From the NCBI GenBank assembly GCA_020631735.1, contig CM036201.1, positions 78,158,502 to 78,222,501 of the forward strand: 64,000 bases of DNA, in the 5' to 3' direction. The notes under the pieces are model-generated. The model did not search any database. It was given only the letters and a program-made list of their open reading frames with translations, and had not been told where the DNA came from. A program made the translations under genes and the position numbers. Below are positions 35,001 through 47,400 of this stretch, piece after piece; the stretch's first letter is position 1; each line of letters begins with the position of its first letter. This DNA comes from Saccharum officinarum. Its lineage: Eukaryota; Streptophyta; Magnoliopsida; Poales; Poaceae.

Positions 35001-35927
35001 CGGGGAAGGCGATGATGGGCGGAGCTCAGTGCAAGACGAATTCGGCGGTGGTGGATTGCCGACGTCGGAACGGGGGAGCGAAGGTGGAGCTCGCGGCGGT
35101 GAGCCGTTCGCCCGCTCGGTTTTGGGAGAGAGGAGCGGCTGGCGAGCGAGGCTGGGAGTGAGGGAGCGAGGAGGGCTCCGGCAGGTGGTCTTGATCACGC
35201 TCGAGCTGGCGGGAGGGCAGAGAGGAGGCAACGCGCGGCGGTCGGCGATAGCGCATGGCCGACACGCGGCGAGCGCGCTCTGTCGCGGCGGCCAGCGAGG
35301 CGCGGGGCGCGCGGGAGAAGGAGGGAGGCCGGGTGGACGCGGGCCGGGCCGCCTGCGCTGCGCGGGTGTGCGCGTGCGCGGGGTGACGCGGGCCGCTTCG
35401 GCCAGCGGGCCGAAACCGAGGCGGTGGCCTGCTAAGGTTTGAAATGGATTTTTCAAATTTCTAATTTCCAAACAATTTCAAATGCAGTTTTCAAACACAA
35501 ATTTGAACAAGAAAAAGACCTTTTCTGGAATTGACCCAAAAATAAAAGTTGCTTATAATTAAATTCTCTACAACTTTGATTAAGGGGCCAAGTGAAAATT
35601 CTTAATAGATTTTGAATTGAAGAATAAAAGCTAATTTAGAGAGGATTTTTGAATATTTTAATTAATATTTTTGAATAAGCTTTTTGACAAAACTTTGAGT
35701 CATCTAGCTGCTCCAAAAATTGAACTAAGGTTCCAAGTGATGTAAAATTTATAGTTGCAAGATTTTTGGTGAAATGTGATTATCATATTAATATATTTCA
35801 TCACATATATTATTTCTAAGCTTTTATTTCATTCAAATTATAACATTATCACACATGATTATGATGATATGAAATGCCATGCAATATGATTGTCATGCAA
35901 TGCATTGCGTAACACCGGAGTGTTACA
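32064..35927 (-). repeat. Tekay-2 3' LTR (3864 bp)
   Basis: It is printed as TGTAACAGAACCGCCC...GGAGTGTTACA; in element sense it begins with the hairpin GTAACACTCCGGTGTTAC. It is closely similar to the right LTR (44458-48313) and to solo LTR A. The GC-rich core lies at about 34600-35430. The acidic exon-like segment at 33498-33682 carries one stop here, and the terminal Cys-motif segment is at 32427-32488. Confidence 0.95.
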
Positions 35928-35941
35928 GCCCTCCCTCCTTA
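35928..35941 (-). promoter_or_regulatory. Polypurine tract of Tekay-2
   Basis: On the minus strand AAGGAGGGAGGGC directly precedes the 3' LTR, downstream of the CTCGGGACGAGATTTT block common to grass gypsy elements. A similar CTCGGGACGAGATTCC precedes the Tekay-1 polypurine tract. Confidence 0.85.
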
Positions 35942-36003
35942 TAAAAATCTCGTCCCGAGATTTGGGTTACGAACCATTTATTATAAAAATCTTCGTATGC
36001 TTT

Positions 36004-38433
36004 TTATAAGTATTCACCCGTTTCCCACGATGCATCTCCCTCATCATGATGACTCCATTGTATCTTATATGTTTTCACCACACTGTTTCGAGTAGCCCTT
36101 TCTTTGGAATCCAAAACTCGAATTGGCTGCTCACGATACACCAGATCTGACTTAAGTTTTATGCTTCGAGGTTCAATTCTTTCCTCTGGAACGCGCAAAC
36201 ATTTCTTGAGATGCGATACGTGAAAAACTGGGAATATAGCACCCATTGATTCTGGTAATTCCAATTTGTAAGCCACTGGACCCTTCCTTTCCAAGATTTT
36301 GTAAGGTCCAACAAATCTGGCGGCAAGCTTTCTGCGTATACCAAACCGTTTCTTTTTCATCGGCGTGACTTTTAGATAAACATAGTCACCAACTTCAAAC
36401 ACAAGCGGTCTCCTTCTCTTATCTGCATAACTTTTCTGACGTGACTGCGCTGCTCTCATATTCTGCTGGATGATATGGACTTTCTTTTCGGCTTCCTCCA
36501 CGAAGTCAATACCATAATACCTCCTTTCTCCTGGCTCAATCCAGTTTAAAGGTGTTCTACACTTTCGGCCATACAGAGCCTCAAAAGGTGCCATCTTGAT
36601 ACTTTCTTGATAGCTATTATTATACGCGAACTCTGCTAACGGTAACCATGACTCCCATGAACCTCTGGAAGACAACACACAAGCTCTTAACATATCTTCT
36701 AAAACAGCATTAACTCTTTCAGTCTGACCATCTGTTTGAGGATGATAGGCAGTGCTACGAATCAGACTAGTCCCCAAACCTTTGTGCAAATGCTCCCAAA
36801 AGTGAGCAGTGAACTGTGATCCTCTGTCAGACACTATAGTCTTCGGTATGCCATGCAATCTCATAATCTCTGCAATATACTTCTCGGCATATTGAGGTGG
36901 TCTATAAGCTATCTTGACAGGCAAAAAGTGAGCGGTCTTGGTAAGACAATCCACGATTACCCAAATCGAATCATGGCCTTTCTGAGTAGTGGGCAAACCT
37001 GTGATGAAATCCATACTTATATCATCCCACTTCCAACTAGGTACTGACAAAGGTTGCAACAATCCGGCAGGTTTCATGTGAATAGCTTTCACTCGATAAC
37101 ATGTGTCACATCTGGCTACATAAGCTGCAATTTCCTTCTTCATCTTTGTCCACCAAAAACAAGGCCTTAGTTCTTGATACATTTTACTACTGCCAGGATG
37201 AATGGATAACTTAGAGTGATGAGCTTCATCCATAATTTTATTCTTAAGCTCTCTATCCTTTGGAACAACAAGACGGTTGTCGAACCACAACACGTCCTGC
37301 TCGTCCACTCTGAATTGTTTTGAAGGTTCTTCTTTAATTTTCCTTTTGATGTGGAATATCCCTTTGTCTGCTTTCTGACCTTCTATTATCTTACTCTCCA
37401 AGGTACAACTAATATGAATACTGTGTAACACGACAGGGTGCATTAGATTAAAACCATCTTCGAGTAAGGGTTGCATATTCAGACAATGCGACTTTCTACT
37501 CAAAGCATCGGCTACCACTTTGGCTTTCCCAGGGTGATACTGTACATTCAAGTTGTAATCTTTAATTAGTTCTAACCATCTTCGCTGTCTCATGTTCAAT
37601 TCTGGTTGGGTGAAGATGTACTTGAGACTCTTGTGATCGGTGAAAATATTGCACACATTACCAAGTAAATAGTGTCTCCAAATCTTTAAAGCATGCACCA
37701 CGGCGGCAAGCTCAAGATCATGTGTCGGATAATTGATTTCATGTTTTCTCAATTGACGGGAGGCATAAGCAATGACTCTTCCTTCTTGCATTAGAACACA
37801 GCCTAATCCTGTTTTTGAGGCGTCACAGAACACATCAAAAGGTTTCTCGATGTCTAGCTGTGCAAGAACTGGAGTAGTGGTCAACAGTTTCCGCAAGGTG
37901 TGGAAAGCTGTCTCACACTCCTCTGTCCACACGAACTTATGATCTTTCTGTAGCAGACTTGTCATTGGCTTAGCAATCTTCGAGAAGTCTGGGATAAAGC
38001 GACGATAGTAACCAGCTAACCCTAGGAAACTCCTGACTTCTGGCACTGTGGTTGGAGTTTTCCAATCCATAACCTCTTGCACTTTGCTCGGATCTACCGA
38101 AACTCCATTTTCCGATAGAATATGACCAAGGAAAGGAACTTTCTTCAACCAAAATTCACATTTGCTGAACTTAGCATACAACTTATGATCTCTTAATCTG
38201 GTCAAGACAATTCTCAGATGTTCTTCATGATCTTTCTCATTCTCAGAGTATACCAGAATGTCATCAAGGAAGACAACTACAAACTTGTCCAACTCTGGCA
38301 TGAAAACCGTATTCATCAGATACATAAAGTATGCAGGAGCATTTATTAAGCCAAAGGACATAACAAGATACTCGTACAACCCGTATCTGGTAGAAAAGGC
38401 GGTTTTCGGGACATCTTGTGGCCTGATCTTTAT
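36004..38433 (-). CDS. Tekay-2 pol: RT (C-terminal part), RNase H, integrase, chromodomain
   Basis: One frame of about 800 codons is uninterrupted from the amber at 38434 to TAA at 36004-36006. The RT catalytic motif is [11 protein letters not shown] (near 38260). RNase H shows [27 protein letters not shown] and [10 protein letters not shown]. Integrase has a zinc region ([22 protein letters not shown]) and D, D and E in [22 protein letters not shown] and [13 protein letters not shown] motif ([13 protein letters not shown]) and a chromodomain ([20 protein letters not shown]) end it. Chromodomains of this class are thought to guide integration to heterochromatin. Only the upstream amber stops this from joining gag-pro-RT. 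Confidence 0.92.
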   Translation of the reverse strand: MKIRPQDVPKTAFSTRYGLYEYLVMSFGLINAPAYFMYLMNTVFMPELDKFVVVFLDDILVYSENEKDHEEHLRIVLTRLRDHKLYAKFSKCEFWLKKVPFLGHILSENGVSVDPSKVQEVMDWKTPTTVPEVRSFLGLAGYYRRFIPDFSKIAKPMTSLLQKDHKFVWTEECETAFHTLRKLLTTTPVLAQLDIEKPFDVFCDASKTGLGCVLMQEGRVIAYASRQLRKHEINYPTHDLELAAVVHALKIWRHYLLGNVCNIFTDHKSLKYIFTQPELNMRQRRWLELIKDYNLNVQYHPGKAKVVADALSRKSHCLNMQPLLEDGFNLMHPVVLHSIHISCTLESKIIEGQKADKGIFHIKRKIKEEPSKQFRVDEQDVLWFDNRLVVPKDRELKNKIMDEAHHSKLSIHPGSSKMYQELRPCFWWTKMKKEIAAYVARCDTCYRVKAIHMKPAGLLQPLSVPSWKWDDISMDFITGLPTTQKGHDSIWVIVDCLTKTAHFLPVKIAYRPPQYAEKYIAEIMRLHGIPKTIVSDRGSQFTAHFWEHLHKGLGTSLIRSTAYHPQTDGQTERVNAVLEDMLRACVLSSRGSWESWLPLAEFAYNNSYQESIKMAPFEALYGRKCRTPLNWIEPGERRYYGIDFVEEAEKKVHIIQQNMRAAQSRQKSYADKRRRPLVFEVGDYVYLKVTPMKKKRFGIRRKLAARFVGPYKILERKGPVAYKLELPESMGAIFPVFHVSHLKKCLRVPEERIEPRSIKLKSDLVYREQPIRVLDSKERATRNSVVKTYKIQWSHHDEGDASWETGEYL

Positions 38434-40444
38434 CTAATGATACCCTGATCTTAGGTCGATCTTGGAGAACACTCTAGCTTTAGCCAACTGATCAAACAAA
38501 ACGTCGATATGAGGCAAAGGATATTTATTCTTGATAGTTACAGCATTAAGAGGTCGATAATCCACACACATTCTTATAGTACCCTCTTTCTTTTTCTTCA
38601 CGAACAAGGCAGGACATCCCCATTCAGACTTACTTGGGCGGATAAACCCCTTCTTTAGCAATTCTTCCAGTTGCTTTTTCAGCTCAGCTAACTCATCCGG
38701 AGGCATCCGATAGGGTCTCCTCGAAATAGGAGCTGTGCCGAGGATCAACTCGATTCTAAACTCAACATCTCTATCTGGAGGAAGGCCAGGTAACTCATCT
38801 GGAAACACATCCGGGAACTCACACACTACCAGGATCTGGTGGATAGGAACAACTTCCATGGCACAGGTCACACTCACAAGGTCTGTTCTTTTGGGCAATG
38901 GTACCTGAAAAGTACCCTCTGCCTGCGGATCCTTAAGGGTAAGCAATCGACTGCTTGTATCTATGACTGCTCCCCAGTCTTTCATCCAGTTCATCCCTAT
39001 TATTACATCCAAAACTAGTCCCGGCATAACTATCAGGTTTACTCGAAACTTCTGACTATCTAACTCAAGGGTTGCCCCTCTAACCATCTTATTGGTTAGC
39101 ACATCAGCCCCTGCTGAACTTATGCGATAACCATAACTCAATTCTGTGCATAGTTGTTCATGCTTCCGTGCAAATGCTTGACTCATAAAAGAATGCGAAG
39201 ATCCAGAATCAAATAGAACAACTGCAGGGTGATGGTTAACAAGAAACTTACCGGCAGTTACAGGTTCTCCTTCAGGAATCTCATTAACGGTGGTATGGTG
39301 TACACGGGCAGTGTAAGTCTGTTGCTTCTTTCTAGGCGGATAAGGGCAGAACTTTGAAAAGTGGCCTGGCTGACCACAATTGTAGCAAGGCCCCTTCACT
39401 GTACCAGCAGATCCTATTGCTCCCTTGGAGTTGCTCTGTTCTGCAGCTGCGGTGGTCTTTGCTGGCGGCACGACCATCTTGTACGGCTTCTGTGGTCCCT
39501 TGTAGTTCTGAGTTTTATGCTGTGGAGGCCTAAACCTTGCACCAGGTGCGGATGGACGATAAGAAAGACGATTTGCAGTGACAACTCTGGACTGTGATGG
39601 TCCTGACTCAAACACCCTCTTGCGATTCTTGGATGCGGTGTAGGCGTTATTGTTCTTTTCTTGCTTCAAACAATCATTGATAAAGTCATTGAACCTGGCG
39701 CGGGTATTGGTACCCACATGCTTCATCATCTTCGGACTTAACCCTCTCTTGAAACTAGCAATCATCTTTGCATCTGTGTCGACCATGTCGGGAGCATAAC
39801 GGCACAAGTTGTTAAAGGCATGCAGATACTGTGTCACAGTCTTGGTACCCTGATTCAAGGCTAAGAACTCTCCAAGCTTCATTTCAACCAACCCTGGGGA
39901 ATATAAACTCCTTAAAAGCTTCAGTGAAATCTCTCCAAGTAATCTAGGCATTGGGAGGAAAGGTGGTGCGGTGATGCTTCCACCACATTCCTGCCGGTCC
40001 CTGTAACTGATGTGCAACATATTCTGTCTTCAGAACTTCTGTCAGTCTCAGCACACGAAACTTATCTTCCATAGTGTTGATCCATTCTTCAGCGTCGAGT
40101 GGCTCTGCTGCTTCCTTGAAAACTGGCGGCCTGGTGTCCATGAAATCCTTGAAATTGCTGTACTGGTTCACTCCATGGCCACCACCTTGATTATTTCCTC
40201 TCTGAACATTTTCAGCAATGGTACGCAGAAAATCTTCCATATTCCTTTGTGACTGCTCGGTGTTGCGCTGGCTTCCAAGAAACTGTGCGAAGAACACTTC
40301 TGCAGTGAGCGGTGGAGGAGGGGGCAAATGTGGCTCTGGTTGTGGCTCCTGGTGATTGACGTTGCTTGCGCCACCCCCACCAGCCCCTGCACCGTTGCCA
40401 CCAGTTTCAGCGGCCTCATACGTGGCACGGCGAGTGTTTGCCAT
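38434..40444 (-). pseudogene. Tekay-2 gag, protease and N-terminal RT (amber plus frameshift)
   Basis: Gag begins at ATG 40444, immediately after GAAATATGCAG. Gag core motifs are AEEWINTMEDKFRVLRLTE and [20 protein letters not shown], and the CCHC knuckle is [15 protein letters not shown] (near 39345-39395). Protease follows with [12 protein letters not shown] and [14 protein letters not shown], then RT start ([19 protein letters not shown]). A TAG at 39944-39946 after PPNA and a nearby frameshift interrupt gag, and TAG at 38434-38436 follows SGYH in RT. Both TAGs stand where family members have Gln. The rest of the frame is long and clean, consistent with recent activity. Confidence 0.9.
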
Positions 40445-41760
40445 CTGCATATTTCAGCAACAAGTAATAATTGAGCGAAGTGGTAGTAATTGTATCCATG
40501 AACAATCATGCCATACTGAATTTATTGGAGAGAACAAGTCATGCAATAAAACAGAGGCACAATAATCACATTCCAATTAAAACAACATCACTAATTAAGT
40601 TACTTCAAATGCAACATCGCGTTCCATACAACCATGTTGCAGCATACATACACTGGACTTTCATGCGTTCAAGCATCACATACACAACCAAGATCAAAGA
40701 TCGCCAGTCTCAAGATCGAACAGGATACAACACGATACATGGGAACCAAAAGAAGGCCATCGGATAAAGCTATCACTAGCAAGGCAACTAGCCTACTCTC
40801 GGGCCGTCGTCGAGGTCGGAGGCGTCACATTGCTACATCAGTAGCGGCGTCGTCATCGACGTCCATCTGGGCGGCGTCCGGAGGAGCGTACGGGCTATCC
40901 CGTTGTAGAGGGCATGGAATCTTCATGCAGTTGGCGTTATACCTTCTAGCTCCTCGACCCTTTGCCTGAGAAGGTCCTCTCGTTCCAGGCTTCATTCCTT
41001 TCCTGCACTAGCTGTCCCATCATGCGGTCTGCATTTCTGTTGGCCTGAGTCAACGTCTGCACGCTGCATAGCATTTCACTCTCCGAGAGCGATCTCGCTG
41101 CAGCTCATGTCGGCCACTGCTCTGCAAGCTAGCTATAGCACGTGCTTGCTTCTTCTTCTGCTTCTTTGCTTCAAGCGATCATTACCTCTTAGACAGTCAA
41201 GGTCAATAGGTATTCTCCAGACTTGGTATGCTCTGATGGCTGCATACATGGCATCATCGTGTGGTTGTCGCTAGCCTGTCCTTCATTGGGCTCTGACCAA
41301 GGCACTACGTTGTGGTTCACCTAAATGGCATCGCGAGGATCATCTCTCGGGAGAGGTACAGCAAGGCTGCAACTCATTAGGAAACTGCTCATTATGTCTC
41401 GGATGACATGAAAGGCTGCACCTCTGCACCCTCAACTGGAGTGCGCCCTTCAAACTCCAAATGCAACCAGCCCATTCTGGCGCATCACCAAGGGCAGGGA
41501 TGGTGATTCCACTATTGCAAGTCATCCTCAGCTAGCTGGCTCTCATTCCAAGAGTAACCGGCTCTTGACCCTCTGGGTACCCATCATGGAGCATCTCCAA
41601 GCAAGGTGGGCATGCAAACTCACTTAGAAAAAGTGTCGTGCTGCGGCGCTCCCGCGGGGCCATCTGGTGACGTGGTGCTCTTCCACCAGTGGACTTACGG
41701 GCGTCTTCTTCGTGCGGGCCATCTGTAGCACAAGTTTTAAATTACCGGTGAGAACATATT
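39949..41760. repeat. Left copy of the sequence duplicated across the N gap
   Basis: From GCATTGGGAGGAAAGG to GGTGAGAACATATT this matches 41861-43713 over its whole length, apart from many single-base indels. It ends exactly at the N run. Gag (far from the gap) is nearly indel-free in this copy, while sequence close to the gap has many deletions. This indicates overlapping, unmerged contig ends. Confidence 0.9.
40788..41722 (-). pseudogene. Tekay-2 ORF0, left (poorly resolved) copy
   Basis: Same gene as 42700-43670. ATG at 41722 follows GTGCTACAG. The frame is shattered by single-base indels, mainly of assembly origin. A fragment near 41340-41525 retains ITIPALGDAPEWAG. Confidence 0.6.
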
Positions 41761-41860
41761 NNNNNNNNNNNNNNNNNNNNNNNNNNNNNNNNNNNNNNNN
41801 NNNNNNNNNNNNNNNNNNNNNNNNNNNNNNNNNNNNNNNNNNNNNNNNNNNNNNNNNNNN
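41761..41860. other. Assembly gap (100 N)
   Basis: Exactly 100 N, the conventional placeholder for a scaffold join of unknown size. Sequence on both sides is the same 1.8-kb segment, so the true gap is probably negative. Confidence 0.97.
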
Positions 41861-43713
41861 GCATTGGAGGAAAGGTGGTGCGGTGATGCTTCCACCACAT
41901 TCCTGCCGGTCCCTGTAACTGATGTGCAACATATTCTGTCTTTTCAGAACTTCTGTCAGTCTCAGCACACGAAACTTATCTTCCATAGTGTTGATCCATT
42001 CTTCAGCGTCGAGTGCTCTGCTGCTTCCTTGAAAACTGCGGCGCCTGGTGTCCATGAAATCCTTGAAATTGCTGTACTGGTTCACTCCATGGCCACCACT
42101 TGATTATTTCCTCTCTGAACATTTTCAGCAATGGTACGCAGAAAATCTTCCATATTCCTTTGTGACTGCTCGGTGTTGCGCTGGCTTCCAAGAAACTGTG
42201 CGAAGAACACTTCTGCAGTGACGGTGGAGGAGGGGGCAAATGTGGCTCTGGTTGTGGCTCCTGGTGATTGACGTTGCTGCGCCACCCCACCAGCCCCTGC
42301 ACCGTTGCCACCAGTTTCAGCGGCCTCATACGTGGCACGGCGAGTGTTTGCCATCTGCATATTTCAGCAACAGTAATAATGAGCGAGTGGTAGTAATTGT
42401 ATCCGAATGAACAATCATGCCATACTGAATTTATTGGAGAGAACAAGTCATGCAATAAAACAGAGGCACAATAATCACATTCCAATTAAAACAACATCAC
42501 TAATTAAGTTACTTCAAATGCAACACGCATTCCATACAACCACGTTGCCAGCATACATGACTGGACTTTCATGCGTTCAAGCATCACATACACAACCAAG
42601 ATCCAAAAGATCGCCAGTTCAAGAATCGAACAGGATACAACACGATACATGAGAACAAAAGAAGGCCATCGTGATAAGCCTATCACTAACGCAAGGCAAC
42701 TAGCCTACTCCTCGGGCCGTCGTCGAGGTCGGAGGCGTCACCATTGCTACATCAGTAGCGGCGTCGTCATCGACGTCCATCTGGGCGGCGTCCGGAGGAG
42801 CGTACGGGCCTATCCCGTTGAAGGGCATGGAACTCTTCATGCAAGTTGGCGTTATACCCTTCTAGCTCCTCAACCTTTGCCTGAGAAGGTCCCTCTCGTT
42901 CCAGGCTTTATTCCTTTCCTGCACTAGCTGTCCCATCATGTGGTCTGCATTTCTGTTGGCCTGAGTCAACGTCTGCACCTACTGCATAGCACTTTCACCT
43001 CTCTCGAGAGCCCGATCTCGCTGCAAGCTCATGTCGGCCAACTGCTCCTGCAAGCTAGCTATAGCACGTGCTTGCTTCTTCTTCTGCTTCCTTGCTTCAA
43101 GCAGATCATTACCTCTCGTAGACCAGTCAAGGTCCAATAGGTATTCTCCAGACCTTGGTATGCCTCTGATGGCTGCATCATGGCACTCATCATGTGGTTT
43201 GTCGCTAGCCTTGTCCTTCACTTGGGCCTCTGACCAAGGCACTACCTTGTGGTTGCACCTAATGGCATCGCGAGATCATCTCTCGGGAGGTACCAGCCAA
43301 GGCTGCTGCCAACTCATTAGGAAAACCTGCTCATTATGTCTCGGATGACATGAAAAGCTGCACTGCACCCTCAACTGGAGTGCGCCTTCAAACTCCAAAT
43401 GTCAACCAGCCCATTCTGCGCATCACCAAGGCAAGGATGGTGATCTCCACTATTGCAAGTCCATCCTCAGCTAGCTGGCTCCTATTCCAAGAGTACACCC
43501 GGCTCTTGACCCTCTGGGTACCCCACATTCATGGAGCACTCTCCAAAGCAAGGTGGGATGCCAAACTCACTTAGAAAGTGTCCGTGCTGCGGCGCTCCCG
43601 CGGGGCCATCTGGTGATGTGGTGCTCTTCCACCAGTGGACTTACGGGGCAGTCTTCTTCGTGCGGGCCATCTGTAGCACAAGTTTTAAATTACCCGGTGA
43701 GAACTATATTTAA
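41861..43713. repeat. Right copy of the sequence duplicated across the N gap
   Basis: It starts GCATTGGAGGAAAGG immediately after the N run and ends at GGTGAGAACTATATT. Here the gag part next to the gap is indel-rich, while ORF0 sequence farther away is better preserved, the reverse of the left copy. Confidence 0.9.
42700..43670 (-). pseudogene. Tekay-2 ORF0, right (better) copy
   Basis: ATG at 43670 follows AACTTGTGCTACAG directly, again an acceptor at the start codon. Recognisable parts are the N-terminal MARTKKT, AFHVIRDIMSR, a coiled coil (EARKQKKKQARAIASLQEQL, then NRNADHMMGQLVQERNKAWN) and an acidic tail (AQMDVDDDAATDVAMV) ending at TAG 42700-42702. The architecture matches Tekay-1 ORF0 (globular part, coiled coil, Pro/Thr-rich tail) with little sequence identity. 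Several frameshifts and stops are present; some may be sequencing errors near the contig end. Confidence 0.65.
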
Positions 43714-44440
43714 GTTGATGTCACTTTTATCAACTGGGACAATCCTTTTATAAGGGAGAAATGCAGGTTATGAATGAAATGCTCAGGCAGTATGATGGCA
43801 TGCGCGAGTCTTACGTTCTCACAAACTTAGAAAATAAAGACATCTAACGATGAATTCGGTGCATACAAACGATCTCTCATATACGTAACTAATTCGATCT
43901 ACACGATAAACGCTGTTATTGTACCTGCAGAAAATTCATTTCAGCCCATTCCCCATGAATGCATGAAAGCAGTAAATCTACCTACGCGCTCTACATGAAT
44001 CCCAGAATGCGTGTACACGGTAGTAACTACCCACACACATCATCCTATTGACGGCATCACCTCAACGGACGGAACACCCACACATGCGATATTTTCATAA
44101 AAACATGTGTACAACATGTAATTATTCTAGTTCATATAAAACACTCTCCCTAGATCGGCGGTGTATCCGATCTATGCTCTCACAGCTCACACTTACCAAA
44201 GCGTAGAGGTAACTGGTCCATACATTACCACTCAATTAAGTGGCACTCATACAAGAGCACGCCGTATGAGCAACGAAAGAGAAATATGGTGCAAGAACCC
44301 AAGTTAGTACTTAAGTAGCCACCTAGAGTCCTTAACTGGGCATACAGGATATGACCACTGGCACACATTTAGTTTTAAAATCACACTTTTTAAATAAAAT
44401 TTGGTTTTAAATACACTTATGAACAGTAATCACGCTAAAC
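43714..44440 (-). other. Tekay-2 5' untranslated internal region
   Basis: AT-rich sequence without open frames between the primer site and ORF0. It is probably leader or intron sequence; nothing else is recognised. Confidence 0.6.
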
Positions 44441-44455
44441 CATGCTCCGATGCCA
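44441..44455 (-). promoter_or_regulatory. Primer binding site of Tekay-2
   Basis: On the minus strand TGGCATCGGAGCATG lies 2 nt inside the 5' LTR. It resembles the iMet site TGGTATCAGAGC with two differences. Confidence 0.75.
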
Positions 44456-44457
44456 GC

Positions 44458-47400
44458 TGTAACAGAACCGCTCAATTATACGAGATTAAGTAGGAAAACC
44501 ATCCAACGGAAGGACAATTTAACCAACTTAAGCCCGTATAACCCGGTAGTCCGTGAAATCTCGACGGATTTCAAACCATTCGCATAACAGCCAAGATCGT
44601 ACTAAGTTTAGCGGTCACCGTCATAAGTTACATAAATTTCGCGACATAAAAATACATCGGAGTTTGAACATAGTTATTACAACCAGGTTTGAATAAAAGT
44701 AGCGGAAGCGGTAGTTCAAATCACGCACACACACAACATTTTGGAATAAAGTGCCAGCTTGTGATCATCTCCAGCAAAAAGCATCAGACGAGAAGTAGCG
44801 ATGACCATTGCCCATGGTCCTATGCTTTCGTCCATTGCAGGATAGAGACAGTTGATACAATAGCCATAGTACATCTGTCCATCTGCAACAAGTGGGAACA
44901 AAGCCCTGAGTACGAGAAGGTACTCAGCTACACTTACCCGTCAAAAACCAGAAATAAAAGACACCAAGGAATCATGATAGGCTTTCTGGTGGGGTAGCTG
45001 ACTCATTTGCAAAAAGCATTTTTAGCATTTTATGAAAACCTTTACAACAGCTATGCATCAAGTTAAATCTTTATTAACCTGTCAACTACATTTGCACCTG
45101 TACTAAAGTAACATGGAATTAAACAGGCAATGATAACCAATGATCATTAACAACTTCCATTATGTCATAATTCATATAACTGTCCAAGTGTTCCATCAAT
45201 ATTACTACGATGAAGTAGCTCAAGTCAAGTGTTCACTATCTAGTGAATGATGGCGATTCGAATCGATTATTAACCAGCTGGTAAGTTATTCCTCACACAA
45301 ACCTCACTCACCCGCTAAAGTGAGGTGTTCGTCACCGAGTCAACCATTCAGGTAAAGTCGCGAGCTTGCCAGGAACCACTTGTAACCGGGGGCCGCCCGA
45401 CTGCTCTTTGGCCTTATCATCGCGCCCCCGTATCCTGCCACTACTGCTCCGGTACAGTGCGTTGCGGGCAATCCACTCGGCCCGAATAATCTCCCAGTTT
45501 CGCGGTCGGAAGGTACTTTATCCAGCCAGCTAAATGTGAGGCATGCGTTCAACATGACCCGAGGGACAACAACGGACGGTCCTTAATCGACACAGACGGA
45601 AAACACTACAGTCCGAACCCTGCAAGTTTCCGCCGGTCTCAATTTTTATTTCACACTTAGTTATACATGACTTCATAGTTATCCCGACAGATCCAGGTAA
45701 CCACCTACAGCTCGCAGGTGACAGGAAATCACCGACTTCTACCGGTCTAAGCCAGCTAAGCATTGACTCGACTGCGGATACCAGGGTAACAAGGATATAA
45801 TATAACAAAGGTAAGCAAGGTATAATGCAGCAACGTCTGCAAACAACTCCTAACGTAATGCATCAAATTAAGTAAAGTTAATAATAAATTATTTGCAAAC
45901 CGAGAGAGAAATGCTCCGGGGCTTGCCTCTCTCGAAGGAGCTCGGACGGTGGTCGGGGCACTCCGGGAGATCTTCACCGGCCTCTTCTTCGGCTTCTGTC
46001 ACCTCCTGCTGCTGCACCTCGATCTGCTCCTCTGGCTCCTCGGGTAAGACGACTGGGTTCTCGGTTTGCGATCCTGTATGATGCAATGTGCGTAGTGAGT
46101 ATGCAAGTGTGCATCGAAGGTGATGAATGCAATGAATATGTTGAAATGCAAGGTAGTCAACATCATCCAAGAAACTATACACTACAAGCACATGTCATCT
46201 ACTGCATTCTCTTTTACTACTATTATGTTAAGTTAACCTATCTTATGAAATGCTTCAAAGATACACCAAAGCTTTACTAATTTCTTAATCACACTTAAAG
46301 CAACACTTGCTTAAACCCTAAGTAATAATAGGTTTGAATAGCAACATATATTTCTGATGCTCCTAAAAATCTAAGAAAATTACAGTAGCATAATACTACT
46401 CTAAACAGACTACCATAAAAATTTCATGGCATTTGGATAAGCAAACCATCCTATACAAAAATGACAAGCTATAGCATAAAAATGAGCATGAAATTACTTT
46501 GTACTATGAAAAGTGTCAAACAACAGAATTAATATTTTTCCTAGGTTCTTCATAGCATACTATGACTGTACAAAAATTATCACATGCATGTTTTATACAA
46601 AGTTTGCTCTCTAGCAAAAATAACAAAAATCATCCATTAAAGGCACTTGAGCTACACCTCAACATTTTCCCACAGCACATGCATGAAACATATTTTTCCT
46701 AGTAAGTGCATGATATATGAAGATTAACAAACTTAAAAATCATATTTTTCTGATACATATAGGATTTACTAGCTATTTTACAAGATATCAGCAATATTAA
46801 GAATTAATTAAAGCTCTACAGAAAAGTATCCCAAAAATGACATGCAATATTTTTAGATTGTAGATCTGGTTCCAAGGAATCTAGATAAATTTATTTCACA
46901 ATTTTTGGAGCTGAAATGACTACTAAAACATTTTTCCAAAGCATTTTCAACAAGAATAATAAAAGAAAATAGAAATGAATTTTCATAACGGCACTGGGCC
47001 GGCCCGGGAAATCAAGCGGCCCATGGCCGTCGCGACCCGGCTTGCGCGCGCGGGGGAAACAACCGAGCCGGCCTGCTCGGGGCTCGGCCCACAGCGCAGC
47101 CCAGACCACCGAGGGGGGGACACCCGAGCGCGGTCGCCGGCGTTCACGGCTTCGACGTCGCGGCGGCGGTCACGACCAACGGCCGGCTCCGGCCAAACCG
47201 TGGCCAACCAAAACGCGCAACACGGTTGCAAGAGAATGGTGAATGCGTGAAAGAGGCACGGAAGGGCAGGGATAGGGTGAGCGAGGCGGTGGCGGAGTAA
47301 GGCTCGACGGCACCGCCGCGGTGGCGCGGCGAGGCGAGCAGCAATTGGGTCCTACCGTGGCCAACGAGGGGATGGCGATGCTCGTTCGGGGAAGGAGAGG

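Noticed and set aside
34758..35471. 237-codon minus-strand frame in the Tekay-2 3' LTR
   Set aside because: The matching region of the 5' LTR is broken into pieces by indels, and the translation is compositional Pro/Arg/Ala.
41861..43713. True tandem duplication of gag/ORF0 within Tekay-2
   Set aside because: Copy boundaries coincide exactly with the N run and indel density rises toward the gap on both sides, so an assembly overlap is more likely.
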